Shown here: positions 56,527 through 64,000 of the stretch, one piece after another | Layout: each line of letters begins with the position of its first letter | Position numbering within the stretch: position 1 is the stretch's first letter | Origin: Cetobacterium sp050033475 | GTDB taxonomy: Bacteria; Fusobacteriota; Fusobacteriia; Fusobacteriales; Fusobacteriaceae | Reading direction: 5' to 3' | Assembly (NCBI RefSeq): GCF_050033475.1 | Contig: NZ_CP188319.1 | Coordinates: 372,001-436,000 of the forward strand | Length of the DNA stretch: 64,000 nt | Notes under the pieces: model-generated | Told to the model about the DNA's origin: nothing | Database searches by the model: none | Seen by the model: only the letters and a program-made list of their open reading frames with translations | Position numbers and translations under genes: made by a program

Positions 56527-57138
56527 TTATTTTAGTAATTCCTTTATAAAAATATTATAAAATAATTCGACTTCTGCATCAATGTCTATCCTATTAAATC
56601 TTTCTGCCATTTTTCTGTAACTATCTTCTCCTTTGACTTCTACTCCAGTACCATCAATTAATACTAACAATAATCTTGTCAAAGCAGAGCTTATCATAGC
56701 TCTAATTTTAGGAATTGAATCTACATATTCGTCTTTAATATATTCTTTATTTGAAATTAAAAAATATTCAAATAATCTATCTCTTTTTGCATATTCGTCA
56801 TAAGTTAAATTTGTTTCGCCATTTTCATATATTTTGGCAAAAAGAAATAAATAATGTCTATCATCTTTTAAATTTAGTCTTCTTGATATAAACATTCTTA
56901 ACTTATCTTCAAATGATATATTTAAACATTCTATTGTCTTTAAAAACTCCTGTCTACTTTCTACGGAATCGTCCATTATTTCTTCTAAAAGTTGATCTTT
57001 ACTTTTAAAATAATAATAAAATCCTCCCTTGGCCATTCCTAAAACATTAGCAATATCTTCTATTTTTGTATTTTTTATCCCATTAGCTGCAAATAATATT
57101 GTTGCGGTTCTTTTTATTTTTCCTCTTTTATCTTTCAT
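56527..57138 (-). CDS. TetR family transcriptional regulator
   Basis: A 203-residue repressor-type protein. The N-terminal HTH (about residues 8-52) contains ILFAANGIKNTKIEDIANVL and MAKGGFYYYFKSKDQLLEEI. The C-terminal half is a helical ligand-binding domain that I cannot assign. It lies 17 bases downstream of rseP and is probably the last gene of that operon. Its target may be local or distant. No operator was identified. Confidence 0.88.
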   Translation of the reverse strand: MKDKRGKIKRTATILFAANGIKNTKIEDIANVLGMAKGGFYYYFKSKDQLLEEIMDDSVESRQEFLKTIECLNISFEDKLRMFISRRLNLKDDRHYLFLFAKIYENGETNLTYDEYAKRDRLFEYFLISNKEYIKDEYVDSIPKIRAMISSALTRLLLVLIDGTGVEVKGEDSYRKMAERFNRIDIDAEVELFYNIFIKELLK

Positions 57139-57155
57139 AATATACTTCCCCTATT

Positions 57156-58172
57156 CTATCTCGTTAAATTAAATACATCGTTGGCTGTGGCAAATAATAT
57201 TAATGCAAATAATATTACCATTCCTGCCATATGTACTCTCTCCTCTAATTTTTTATCCACCTTTATTCCCATCATTTCTAATATAACAAAAATAATTCTT
57301 CCACCATCTAAAGCTGGAAATGGTAATAAATTAAATATTCCAACATTTATAGATAAGATAGCTGTTAACCATAATAATACCATTCCACCATCTTTTGTTG
57401 CTTGACCTACAATTTTTACTATTCCAACAGGTCCGCTTATCTCATTGGCTTTAACTTTCCCTGTGATTAACATTTTTAATCCCTTTAGAGTATCCCCAAA
57501 GACATCCTTAAAAGTTATTAAACTTGTTTTAACCCCTTCTAAAAAACCATATTTTTCAATAGAATATTGTGGAATAACTCCTAATATAAATTCTTCTTTA
57601 TTAGGAATTTGTGTTAATGGAACATTAATATTTAACTCTTTATTATCTCTTTGTAAAATTATATCTACTGTGGATTTTTTATTTGCCTTTAAAACTTCAC
57701 CTATATCACTCCACTTATTTATAGTTTTTCCATCAATACTTTCAATTTTGTCTCCAGAATGAATTAATGAATAAGCCTTTGCATCTTTAAATATTTCTCC
57801 AATTATTGGATTATTGTTTTGAACTGCTTTTCCATTAAACATCAGTGTTGAGAATATAATTGTAAAAGCTAATATAAAATTCATAAAAACTCCAGCAAAT
57901 AAAACTAAAAATCTTTGGTATGCTGGTTTACTATTAAAGCCATCCCTTACTTTACTACCAACTTCCATTCCTTCTATATTTACAAATCCACCTATCGGAA
58001 TTGCTCTTAATGAATATAAAGTTTTTCCTGTATAATATGAATAAATCTCAGGCCCCATTCCTATTGCAAATTCTGAAACTGGCATTTTACAAAGTCTTGC
58101 AAATATAAAATGTCCTAATTCGTGTATTACTATTATTACTCCTAAAATTAGAAGTGCTATTATTATACTCAT
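57156..58172 (-). CDS. rseP: RIP site-2 metalloprotease RseP
   Basis: Intramembrane zinc protease that cleaves anti-sigma factors and signal-peptide remnants. The metal motif HELGH is at residues 17-21, a single PDZ domain spans about 110-190 (IHSGDKIESIDGKTIN), and the third metal ligand lies in LLPFPALDGGR near residue 285. Four hydrophobic segments are present. At 338 residues it is the short, one-PDZ form. It follows tmk after 11 bases. Confidence 0.94.
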   Translation of the reverse strand: MSIIIALLILGVIIVIHELGHFIFARLCKMPVSEFAIGMGPEIYSYYTGKTLYSLRAIPIGGFVNIEGMEVGSKVRDGFNSKPAYQRFLVLFAGVFMNFILAFTIIFSTLMFNGKAVQNNNPIIGEIFKDAKAYSLIHSGDKIESIDGKTINKWSDIGEVLKANKKSTVDIILQRDNKELNINVPLTQIPNKEEFILGVIPQYSIEKYGFLEGVKTSLITFKDVFGDTLKGLKMLITGKVKANEISGPVGIVKIVGQATKDGGMVLLWLTAILSINVGIFNLLPFPALDGGRIIFVILEMMGIKVDKKLEERVHMAGMVILFALILFATANDVFNLTR

Positions 58173-58183
58173 TTCTCCCCCTA

Positions 58184-58858
58184 TTATTTAAGTATTTTCT
58201 TTACAGAGGAATAAATTTCTTCTGCTATTTCATCTATGGATTTTAATCTTTCTCCTTCCACACAAGAAATTTCAATCCAATTATATAATTTAGCAATTTC
58301 ACAAGCATTTTCATAAGATTTTTTTAAATATTCTTTATTCGCCTCATGAATATCTTTTTCATCTTCTCCTGTAATTTTATTCTTTCTAGCTTCCATAAGT
58401 TTGTTTGCTGTTTCTGTAGGCATATTCAAAAAAATCACCATATCAGGCATAGGAATATTCATCTTTTTATATTCTAAATCTTCTAACCAATTTAAATATT
58501 TGATTTTTTCTTCTTTATTATCTATTTTAGAAGCCTGGTGAACCATATTAGATGTTACATATCTATCTGTGATTAATATTCCATCTTTCTTATAAAAATC
58601 TTCCCAATCCTTCTTATATGAAGCATATCTATCAATTGCAAACATTGTCGACACTGGGTAAGGATTTATTTCTTCTGCATTATTACCAAACTCTCCTGCT
58701 AAATACATTTTTACAGGTTCACAAGCTGGACTTGAGTAATTTGGAAAAGAAATTTTTCTGACATTCTCTAATTCCTTTTCTAATCTTTCATATAATTTTT
58801 CACTTTGTGTTTGTTTCCCACTAGAATCTGTTCCTTCTATAACTATTAATTTTCCCAT
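58184..58858 (-). CDS. tmk: Thymidylate kinase
   Basis: Phosphorylates dTMP to dTDP. The 224 residues begin with EGTDSSGKQTQ, a P-loop where the residue after Lys is Gln rather than Ser/Thr, followed by KISFPNYSSP, ASTMF-type DRYASYK and the DRY motif ITDRYVTSN. This variant P-loop occurs in a known clostridial group. A lid segment of LMEARKNKITGED type follows. It sits between dxr and rseP, replacing no obvious neighbour gene. Confidence 0.88.
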   Translation of the reverse strand: MGKLIVIEGTDSSGKQTQSEKLYERLEKELENVRKISFPNYSSPACEPVKMYLAGEFGNNAEEINPYPVSTMFAIDRYASYKKDWEDFYKKDGILITDRYVTSNMVHQASKIDNKEEKIKYLNWLEDLEYKKMNIPMPDMVIFLNMPTETANKLMEARKNKITGEDEKDIHEANKEYLKKSYENACEIAKLYNWIEISCVEGERLKSIDEIAEEIYSSVKKILK

Positions 58859-58859
58859 T

Positions 58860-60017
58860 TTATCCTCTCTTTTTATAATTTTTATATACCCATTCTCTAG
58901 TTTCTTTATCCACTATTTTTATAGTTTCTACGTCTTTTATTTCAACCACAGAATGTCTTTCCATAGCTTTCTCTATAATTTCATAAATTTCTAAAAATTT
59001 AATTTCATCATTTAAAAATAATTCAACAGCTACTTCATTGGCTGCATTTAAAACTGCTGGCATTGTATGTCCTATTCTACCAGCTTTAAAAGCTAATTTA
59101 ATTCCTCTAAATGTTTCATAATCAGGTTCTTCAAAAGTTAATGTACATATTTTTTTCAAATCTAATCTTTCAAAACCTTCATTTTCCTCTCTTAATGGAT
59201 AGGTAAAAGCATATTGAATTGGTATTTTCATATCTGGAACTCCCAATTGAGCAATCACAGATTTATCTTTAAATTCTACCATAGAATGTATAATACTTTG
59301 AGGGTGAATTAAAACTTCAATATCATCATAATTTACTCCAAATAATTCATGAGCCTCAATTATTTCTAATCCTTTATTAACTAAAGTTGATGAATCAATA
59401 GTTATCTTTTTCCCCATTGACCAATTTGGATGTTTTAAAGCTTCAGAAACTGTTACATTTTCAAGTTCTTTTTTTGTTTTTCCTCTAAATGTCCCTCCAC
59501 TAGCTGTTATTATTAATTTACTAACTTCATTTCTTTTTCCACCTAAAAGAGATTGAAAAATTGCTGAATGCTCACTATCTACTGGTATAATCTCTGCTTT
59601 AGGATATTCCTTTAATAAACTATTGATATAAGGCCCTGCTGCGACCATAGTTTCTTTATTTGCTAAGGCTATTCTTTTTCCAGTTTTTATTCCCTCTACA
59701 GTTGCTTCTATTCCAACAGCACCACTGACAGCTGTTAATAAAATATCTATTTCAGATAATTTCCCTATTTCTTTTAAACCATTTTCTCCCTCGTAAACAA
59801 TAATATCTGGATACATTGCTTTTATTAACTCTACGCCCTTTTTACTTCCTATGCTAACATATTTAGGCTTAAATTCTTCTATTTGTTTTAATAATAAATC
59901 GATATTTGAATGTCCCGTTAAAGCTACTACTTCATATTCATCTTTTTTATATTTTAATACTTCTAAAGCATTAGTTCCTATACTTCCTGTAGATCCTAAT
60001 ATTCCAATTCTTTTCAT
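58860..60017 (-). CDS. dxr: 1-deoxy-D-xylulose 5-phosphate reductoisomerase
   Basis: NADPH-dependent second step of the MEP isoprenoid pathway. The GSTGSIG nucleotide motif is at residues 8-14, NKETMVAAG near 120, and the metal/substrate motif VDSEHSAIFQ near 150. TASGGTFRG and IDSSTLVNKGLE follow. The 385-residue length is standard. It lies downstream of cdsA with a hairpin between them and 1 base before tmk. Confidence 0.97.
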   Translation of the reverse strand: MKRIGILGSTGSIGTNALEVLKYKKDEYEVVALTGHSNIDLLLKQIEEFKPKYVSIGSKKGVELIKAMYPDIIVYEGENGLKEIGKLSEIDILLTAVSGAVGIEATVEGIKTGKRIALANKETMVAAGPYINSLLKEYPKAEIIPVDSEHSAIFQSLLGGKRNEVSKLIITASGGTFRGKTKKELENVTVSEALKHPNWSMGKKITIDSSTLVNKGLEIIEAHELFGVNYDDIEVLIHPQSIIHSMVEFKDKSVIAQLGVPDMKIPIQYAFTYPLREENEGFERLDLKKICTLTFEEPDYETFRGIKLAFKAGRIGHTMPAVLNAANEVAVELFLNDEIKFLEIYEIIEKAMERHSVVEIKDVETIKIVDKETREWVYKNYKKRG

Positions 60018-60035
60018 AAAAATCTCTCCTCTGTC

Positions 60036-60066
60036 AAAAAAAGGCAGCTATAAAGCTGCCTTTTTA
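60036..60066 (-). terminator. Hairpin terminator between cdsA and dxr
   Basis: A stem of about 12 bp (AAAAAGGCAGCT with AGCTGCCTTTTT, 4-base loop) has A and T runs on each side, so it could terminate in either direction. The dxr ribosome-binding site follows at once, so it probably attenuates rather than ends the operon. Confidence 0.75.
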
Positions 60067-60070
60067 TTTT

Positions 60071-60889
60071 TTAAAATGTAAAAAATTTCAAAATATAATA
60101 AACTGTAGGTATCACAAATAGGATACTATCAAATCTATCTAATATTCCTCCATGTTCACCTAAAATTTTTCCAGAATCTTTTATCTTAAATTCTCTTTTA
60201 AACATGGATTCTCCCAAATCTCCTATCTGAGCTAAAATACTTATAGCAAATCCCAAAATCAGTATAATATACAATGAATATTCACCCTTAATAAGTCCAG
60301 CATACTTATTCATTAAATACAATGTTAACATCGTGAAAAATATTCCACCTAAAGAACCCTCAACAGATTTTTTAGGACTTATGACACTAAATCCATTTTT
60401 AAAAAATTTTCTTCCTATTGAAATCCCTGTAAAATATGCAAAAGAATCACAAACCCATACTAATATTTGTACTGCTAAAAGCCATTTTCCTCCATTTGGA
60501 AGTTTACTCATCAATAATAGATGACTAAATAAAACAGATACATAAATAACTCCTACTAAAGTTATTCCAACAGCTTCACTAGAATTTTCTACTTTATTAC
60601 TTATAACTCTCATACTCATTGTTCCTAATAATACTGCAACTATAGGAAAAATCATCGCTACTTCTAGATTAGTAGGATAAAAATATATAAGATTTGGTAT
60701 TAATAATGCTCCTATATATCCTAGTTCTTTGAAAGGTTTCTTTCCTCCTAATTCTGCCATTTTATAAAATTCATATATTCCTATTAATATTATTAAATTG
60801 GAAAATAATAATAATGGCAATCCTCCATTTAAGAGAATAAAAACTAAAATTGGAATCCCTATAAGGGCCACAATTATTCTATTTATCAT
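60071..60889 (-). CDS. cdsA: Phosphatidate cytidylyltransferase
   Basis: Makes CDP-diacylglycerol from phosphatidate and CTP, the precursor of all phospholipids. The 272 residues form about seven hydrophobic segments and end with the family signature SPKKSVEGSLGG and GDLGESMFKREFKIKDSG (in part), HGGILDRFDS. It follows uppS after 2 bases in the usual uppS-cdsA-dxr order. Confidence 0.95.
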   Translation of the reverse strand: MINRIIVALIGIPILVFILLNGGLPLLLFSNLIILIGIYEFYKMAELGGKKPFKELGYIGALLIPNLIYFYPTNLEVAMIFPIVAVLLGTMSMRVISNKVENSSEAVGITLVGVIYVSVLFSHLLLMSKLPNGGKWLLAVQILVWVCDSFAYFTGISIGRKFFKNGFSVISPKKSVEGSLGGIFFTMLTLYLMNKYAGLIKGEYSLYIILILGFAISILAQIGDLGESMFKREFKIKDSGKILGEHGGILDRFDSILFVIPTVYYILKFFTF

Positions 60890-60891
60890 GT

Positions 60892-61578
60892 CTACTTTAT
60901 TCCTCCAAATCTTCGTTCTCTTTTATTATAACTATCAATAGCCTCATCCAATGCTTCCTCATTAAAATCAGGCCAATACAAGTTAGTTATATAAAATTCC
61001 GAATAGGCAATTTGCCATAACAAGAAATTTGAAACTCTAAACTCTCCACTTGTTCTGATTACTAATTCCGGATCAGGAATATCATTATATAAATATTTAG
61101 AAAAACTCTCTTCTGTTATTTCTTCTTTATCTTCTTTTATAATTTTATTTATAGCATCTACAATTTCAGCTCTTCCTCCATAATTAAATGCTATATTTAA
61201 AACAATTCCTTCATTATTTTCTGTAACTTTTTCTAAATCTTTTATTTCTTTTAAAAGTCCTTCCGAAACCCCTTCAACTCTTCCTGAAACTATAAATTTT
61301 ACTTTATTTTTCATTAAATTTTTTCTTTCATTTTTTATGTAGCTTTTAAATAGAAACATTAATGCATCTACTTCAGTTTTTTCTCTTTTCCAATTTTCTG
61401 TTGAAAATGCATAAACTGTTAGAAATTTTACCCCTCTTTGACTAGCATGAGTTAAAATTTTTCTTAAAGTTTTAGCTCCTTCTCTATGTCCCAAAGTTCT
61501 TGGTAACCCCTTACTTTTTGCCCATCTTCCATTACCATCCATTATTATGGCAATATGATTTGGTATTTTAAGTTCCAT
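60892..61578 (-). CDS. uppS: Undecaprenyl diphosphate synthase (isoprenyl transferase)
   Basis: cis-Prenyl chain elongation that gives the lipid carrier for peptidoglycan and O-antigen. HIAIIMDGNGRWAK (Asp14) at the N-terminus, GHREGAK, YAFSTENWKR and the C-terminal PDPELVIRTSGEFRVSNFLL (20 residues) are hallmarks. The 228-residue length is slightly short but complete. GAGGTGA precedes the ATG. It starts after the frr terminator. Confidence 0.97.
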   Translation of the reverse strand: MELKIPNHIAIIMDGNGRWAKSKGLPRTLGHREGAKTLRKILTHASQRGVKFLTVYAFSTENWKREKTEVDALMFLFKSYIKNERKNLMKNKVKFIVSGRVEGVSEGLLKEIKDLEKVTENNEGIVLNIAFNYGGRAEIVDAINKIIKEDKEEITEESFSKYLYNDIPDPELVIRTSGEFRVSNFLLWQIAYSEFYITNLYWPDFNEEALDEAIDSYNKRERRFGGIK

Positions 61579-61639
61579 ATAGTTATCTCACCTCATCAAA
61601 TCTTAATAAATTGTAACATATTTATTAAAATTTTTCTAT

Positions 61640-61667
61640 AAAAAAAGAGGTCCTTTATGGAACCTCT
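61640..61667 (-). terminator. Terminator after frr
   Basis: A 9-bp stem with one mismatch (AGAGGT and ACCTCT outer arms) is followed by seven T on the minus strand. About 60 bases then separate it from uppS. That gap contains a possible TACAAT -10 but no clear -35. Confidence 0.85.
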
Positions 61668-61676
61668 GTGCATAAA

Positions 61677-62237
61677 TTATACAGTTGTTATTTCTTTTTC
61701 TTTTTTAGCTAGTAAATCATCTATTTCTTTTATTGTTGCATCTGTTATTTTTTGAACTTCTTCTTCATATCTCTTAAGATCATCAGCTGTAATGTCTCCA
61801 TCTTTTTCTAATTTTCTAAGAGCATTATTTGAATCTTTTCTTATATTTCTAGCTGCAACTTTTCCATTTTCAGCTTCATTTTTAGCTAATTTTACATATT
61901 CTTTTCTTCTATCAGCTGTTAATTCAGGAATCATTAATCTTATAACTCTTCCATCATTATTTGGTGTTAATCCAAGATTAGATATCATAATAGCTTTTTC
62001 AATAGTTGGTATAAGCGATTTATCCCATGGATCAATTACTAAAAGTCTAGCTTCTGGAGCTGATACAGAACCTACTTGGTTTAAAGGCATTTCTGATCCA
62101 TATTGCTCTACTTTTATTCCATCTAACATTGCTACGTTAGCTCTTCCTGCTCTTATTGCAGTAAATTTATTTTTTGTAGCCTCTACAGCTTTAGTCATTT
62201 TGTCTTTACATTCTACCATTACCTTTTGAACGTCCAT
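61677..62237 (-). CDS. frr: Ribosome recycling factor
   Basis: Splits post-termination ribosomes together with EF-G. The 186 residues show the family pattern: RAGRANVAMLDGIKVEQYGS, VSAPEARLLVIDPWDKS and LTADRRKEYVKLAKNEAENG. It follows pyrH after 16 bases, the usual tsf-pyrH-frr order. Confidence 0.98.
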   Translation of the reverse strand: MDVQKVMVECKDKMTKAVEATKNKFTAIRAGRANVAMLDGIKVEQYGSEMPLNQVGSVSAPEARLLVIDPWDKSLIPTIEKAIMISNLGLTPNNDGRVIRLMIPELTADRRKEYVKLAKNEAENGKVAARNIRKDSNNALRKLEKDGDITADDLKRYEEEVQKITDATIKEIDDLLAKKEKEITTV

Positions 62238-62253
62238 ATTACCCTCCTAATTT

Positions 62254-62970
62254 TTATCCTTCTATTACTTTAGTTCCTATATTTTCACCCATTATAACTT
62301 TTTTGATATTTCCTTCTACTAGGGAATCAAATACTATTATAGGTAATCTATTTTCTCTGCATAGAGATATAGCAGTGGCATCCATAACTTTTAAATCTTT
62401 GTTAAGAACTTCTGTATAAGTTACTTCATCATACTTAACTGCATCTGAAAATTTAACAGGATCTTTATCATATACTCCATCTACTTTTGTAGCCTTAATT
62501 ACAACGTCGGCATTTATCTCTATAGCTCTTAGAGCTGCCGCTGTATCTGTTGTGAAATAAGGGTTCCCTGTTCCTGCACCAAATATTACTACTCTACCTT
62601 TTTCTAGGTGTCTCTGAGCTTTTCTTTTTATAAATGGTTCTGCAATTTTAGGCATTTCAATAGCTGTTTGAACTCTTGTAGGCACACCTAAACTTTCAAT
62701 AGCATTTTGTAATGCTAATGAGTTTATTACTGTTGCCAACATTCCCATATGATCTCCAGTTACTCTATCTATTCCTTGTTCAGATCCAGATAGTCCTCTA
62801 AAGATGTTTCCACCACCTATTACAATTCCTACTTCTACCCCTAGATCTGCAATTTCCTTTATTTGTTTAGCATAAGAAGTAATTACCTCTGAAGATATTC
62901 CGAATTCTTGTTCTCCCATTAGGGCTTCTCCACTTAACTTCAATAAAATTCTATTATATACAGACTTCAT
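62254..62970 (-). CDS. pyrH: UMP kinase PyrH
   Basis: Phosphorylates UMP to UDP. The amino-acid-kinase fold is recognised from RILLKLSGEALMG, IVIGGGNIFRG, GRVVIFGAGTGNPYFTTD and KVDGVYDKDP. The 238-residue length is standard. GGAGGAG precedes the ATG. It lies after tsf with a terminator hairpin between them and no room for a separate promoter. Confidence 0.98.
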   Translation of the reverse strand: MKSVYNRILLKLSGEALMGEQEFGISSEVITSYAKQIKEIADLGVEVGIVIGGGNIFRGLSGSEQGIDRVTGDHMGMLATVINSLALQNAIESLGVPTRVQTAIEMPKIAEPFIKRKAQRHLEKGRVVIFGAGTGNPYFTTDTAAALRAIEINADVVIKATKVDGVYDKDPVKFSDAVKYDEVTYTEVLNKDLKVMDATAISLCRENRLPIIVFDSLVEGNIKKVIMGENIGTKVIEG

Positions 62971-63000
62971 GCTCTAATTCTCCTCCGAGTTTGTTTTTAA

Positions 63001-63025
63001 AAAAAAGGGATGCAATTGCATCCCC
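63001..63025 (-). terminator. Terminator-like hairpin between tsf and pyrH
   Basis: A perfect 18-base palindrome (63007-63024, GGGATGCAATTGCATCCC) is followed by eight T on the minus strand. pyrH starts 30 bases on, so the hairpin must let through some transcription. Confidence 0.82.
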
Positions 63026-63039
63026 TATGCTATTTTCTA

Positions 63040-63933
63040 TTAACCGTTGATTTGAGCTGCAACTTCTGCTGCGAAGTCTACTGCTTCTTTCTCAATTCCT
63101 TCTCCAACTTTATATCTTGTGAAAGATACAACTTTCATGTCTCCAGCATATTGAGCAACTGTTTCTTTATTTTCTGCTTTTACGAAAATTTGGTCAACTA
63201 AACAGTTCTCTTCGTAGAACTTGTTCATTTTTCCAACTAATATTTTCTCAATTATTTGAGCAGGTTTTCCTTCTTGCTCTAATTGGTGTCTAGCAATTTC
63301 TCTTTCTCTCTCTAAATCATCTGTAGTAACAACTGATCTATCTAAGTATTTAGGATCCATTGCAGCAACGTGCATAGCGATGTCTTTAGCTTTAACTACA
63401 TTTGCTTCTGTAGCCTCTCCTGTCATTGCTACGATAACTCCTAATTTTCCACCTAAGTGATTGTAAGTAGTTACAAATCCTTCTTCAGAAGTTACTTTTT
63501 CAAATCTTCTGATAGACATGTTCTCTCCAATTTTAGCGATTAATTCAGTTACAGTAGTTTCTACAGTTTTTCCATTCTCTAATACATAAGCATTTAATTC
63601 CTCTAATGTATTTACAGATGGTTGTAAAGCAACCTCTACTAATTTATGTCCTAAAGCTTTGAATTCATCATTTTTAGCAACGAAGTCAGTCTCAGAGTTG
63701 AACTCTAATACTACTGCAGCTTTATGATCTGCAGAAACTCCGTCAAAGATTAATCCTTCAGCAGCAGTTCTTCCTGATTTCTTAGCAGCTTTAGCTATTC
63801 CTTTTTCTCTTAAATAGTCTATAGCTTTTTCGATATCTCCTTCTACTTCAGTTAGTGCCTTTTTACAATCCATCATTCCAGCACCAGTTCTCTCTCTTAG
63901 CTCTTTTACTAATCCAGCTGTGATTACTGCCAT
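63040..63933 (-). CDS. tsf: Elongation factor Ts
   Basis: Nucleotide exchange factor for EF-Tu. The N-terminal UBA-like domain has LVKELRERTGAGMMDCKKAL, followed by the core motif NSETDFVAKNDEF and later GGKLGVIVAMTG. The 297-residue length is standard. GGAGG precedes the ATG. rpsB would be expected upstream, just beyond the window. Confidence 0.98.
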   Translation of the reverse strand: MAVITAGLVKELRERTGAGMMDCKKALTEVEGDIEKAIDYLREKGIAKAAKKSGRTAAEGLIFDGVSADHKAAVVLEFNSETDFVAKNDEFKALGHKLVEVALQPSVNTLEELNAYVLENGKTVETTVTELIAKIGENMSIRRFEKVTSEEGFVTTYNHLGGKLGVIVAMTGEATEANVVKAKDIAMHVAAMDPKYLDRSVVTTDDLEREREIARHQLEQEGKPAQIIEKILVGKMNKFYEENCLVDQIFVKAENKETVAQYAGDMKVVSFTRYKVGEGIEKEAVDFAAEVAAQING

Positions 63934-63966
63934 TTTTTTCCTCCTTCAAAAATTGAGATAATTTTT

Positions 63967-63995
63967 TACTTATATAGTACAAGGAATTGAGTCAA
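63967..63995 (-). promoter_or_regulatory. Possible promoter of tsf
   Basis: TTGACT (63990-63995) is followed on the minus strand by a TATATAAGTA stretch. The best 17-base spacing gives TAAGTA. TATAAG at 15 bases is an alternative. tsf may also be read from rpsB. Confidence 0.35.
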
Positions 63996-64000
63996 CGACT

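Noticed and set aside
61792..62229. 145-codon plus-strand frame opposite frr
   Set aside because: It is antisense to the whole of frr with no ribosome-binding site.

Overview
This window looks like a low-GC chromosomal segment from a Gram-negative member of the Fusobacteriota, most likely Fusobacteriaceae (Fusobacterium, Cetobacterium, Ilyobacter or Propionigenium). The evidence is an AT-rich, Firmicutes-like codon style combined with a heptose-LPS gene (hldD), and an F-type ATP synthase whose c subunit carries the full Na+-binding signature known from Ilyobacter and Propionigenium. No database search was possible, so the genus is not fixed. I see no prophage, insertion sequence or CRISPR array. 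It reads as core genome, and no stretch over about 170 bases lacks a gene or RNA.

Layout. 1-7.3 kb (minus): hldD (cut by the window edge), a PHP phosphoesterase, a lipoprotein, secA and ligA. 7.4-15.4 kb (plus): a regulated Mn pyrophosphatase, a YgiQ-type radical SAM protein, der, and a bioB-bioD-bioA operon behind a strong promoter with a palindromic operator. 15.4-28.5 kb (minus): a BioC-like methyltransferase remnant, an M24 peptidase, mnmA, a birA without its DNA-binding domain, galE, an EIIA-CBS protein, a fused DAK2-DegV (FakA-FakB-like) protein, an XRE-cupin regulator, cinA, pgpA, a U32 protein and coaE. 28.6-35.7 kb (minus): the complete Na+-type ATP synthase operon, preceded by a methyltransferase, glmM, a Gx transporter, purB, rimI and lepB (35.7-41.2 kb). 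41.2-42.3 kb: rplS with a structured leader, and a surface-repeat protein.

42.3-47.7 kb (minus): one rRNA operon in the order 16S-23S-5S-tRNA-Asn, with promoter and processing stems, followed by the RNase P RNA gene. 47.7-53.1 kb: a TPM-like membrane protein, a Nif3-like protein, a divergent sigma-70-like protein, rpoD and dnaG (the macromolecular synthesis operon). 53.1-58.2 kb: a PpiD-like foldase, an unusual sigma-54-type activator, a TetR regulator and rseP. 58.2-64 kb: tmk, dxr, cdsA, uppS, frr, pyrH and tsf, the usual translation/isoprenoid/phospholipid cluster.

How it fits together. Most genes serve growth: translation (tsf, frr, rplS, rRNA, der, mnmA, rimI), transcription and replication (rpoD, dnaG, ligA), envelope biogenesis (secA, lepB, rseP, cdsA, uppS, dxr, pgpA, glmM, galE, hldD) and Na+-coupled energy conservation. 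The most interesting points are regulatory. A sigma-like protein beside rpoD keeps the core-binding motif but has lost the promoter-reading residues. An enhancer-binding protein has GAFPGA and a degenerate receiver. The biotin operon has a palindromic operator while the biotin ligase lacks a helix-turn-helix. Several hairpin terminators sit immediately before the next gene's ribosome-binding site, leaving no room for a promoter.
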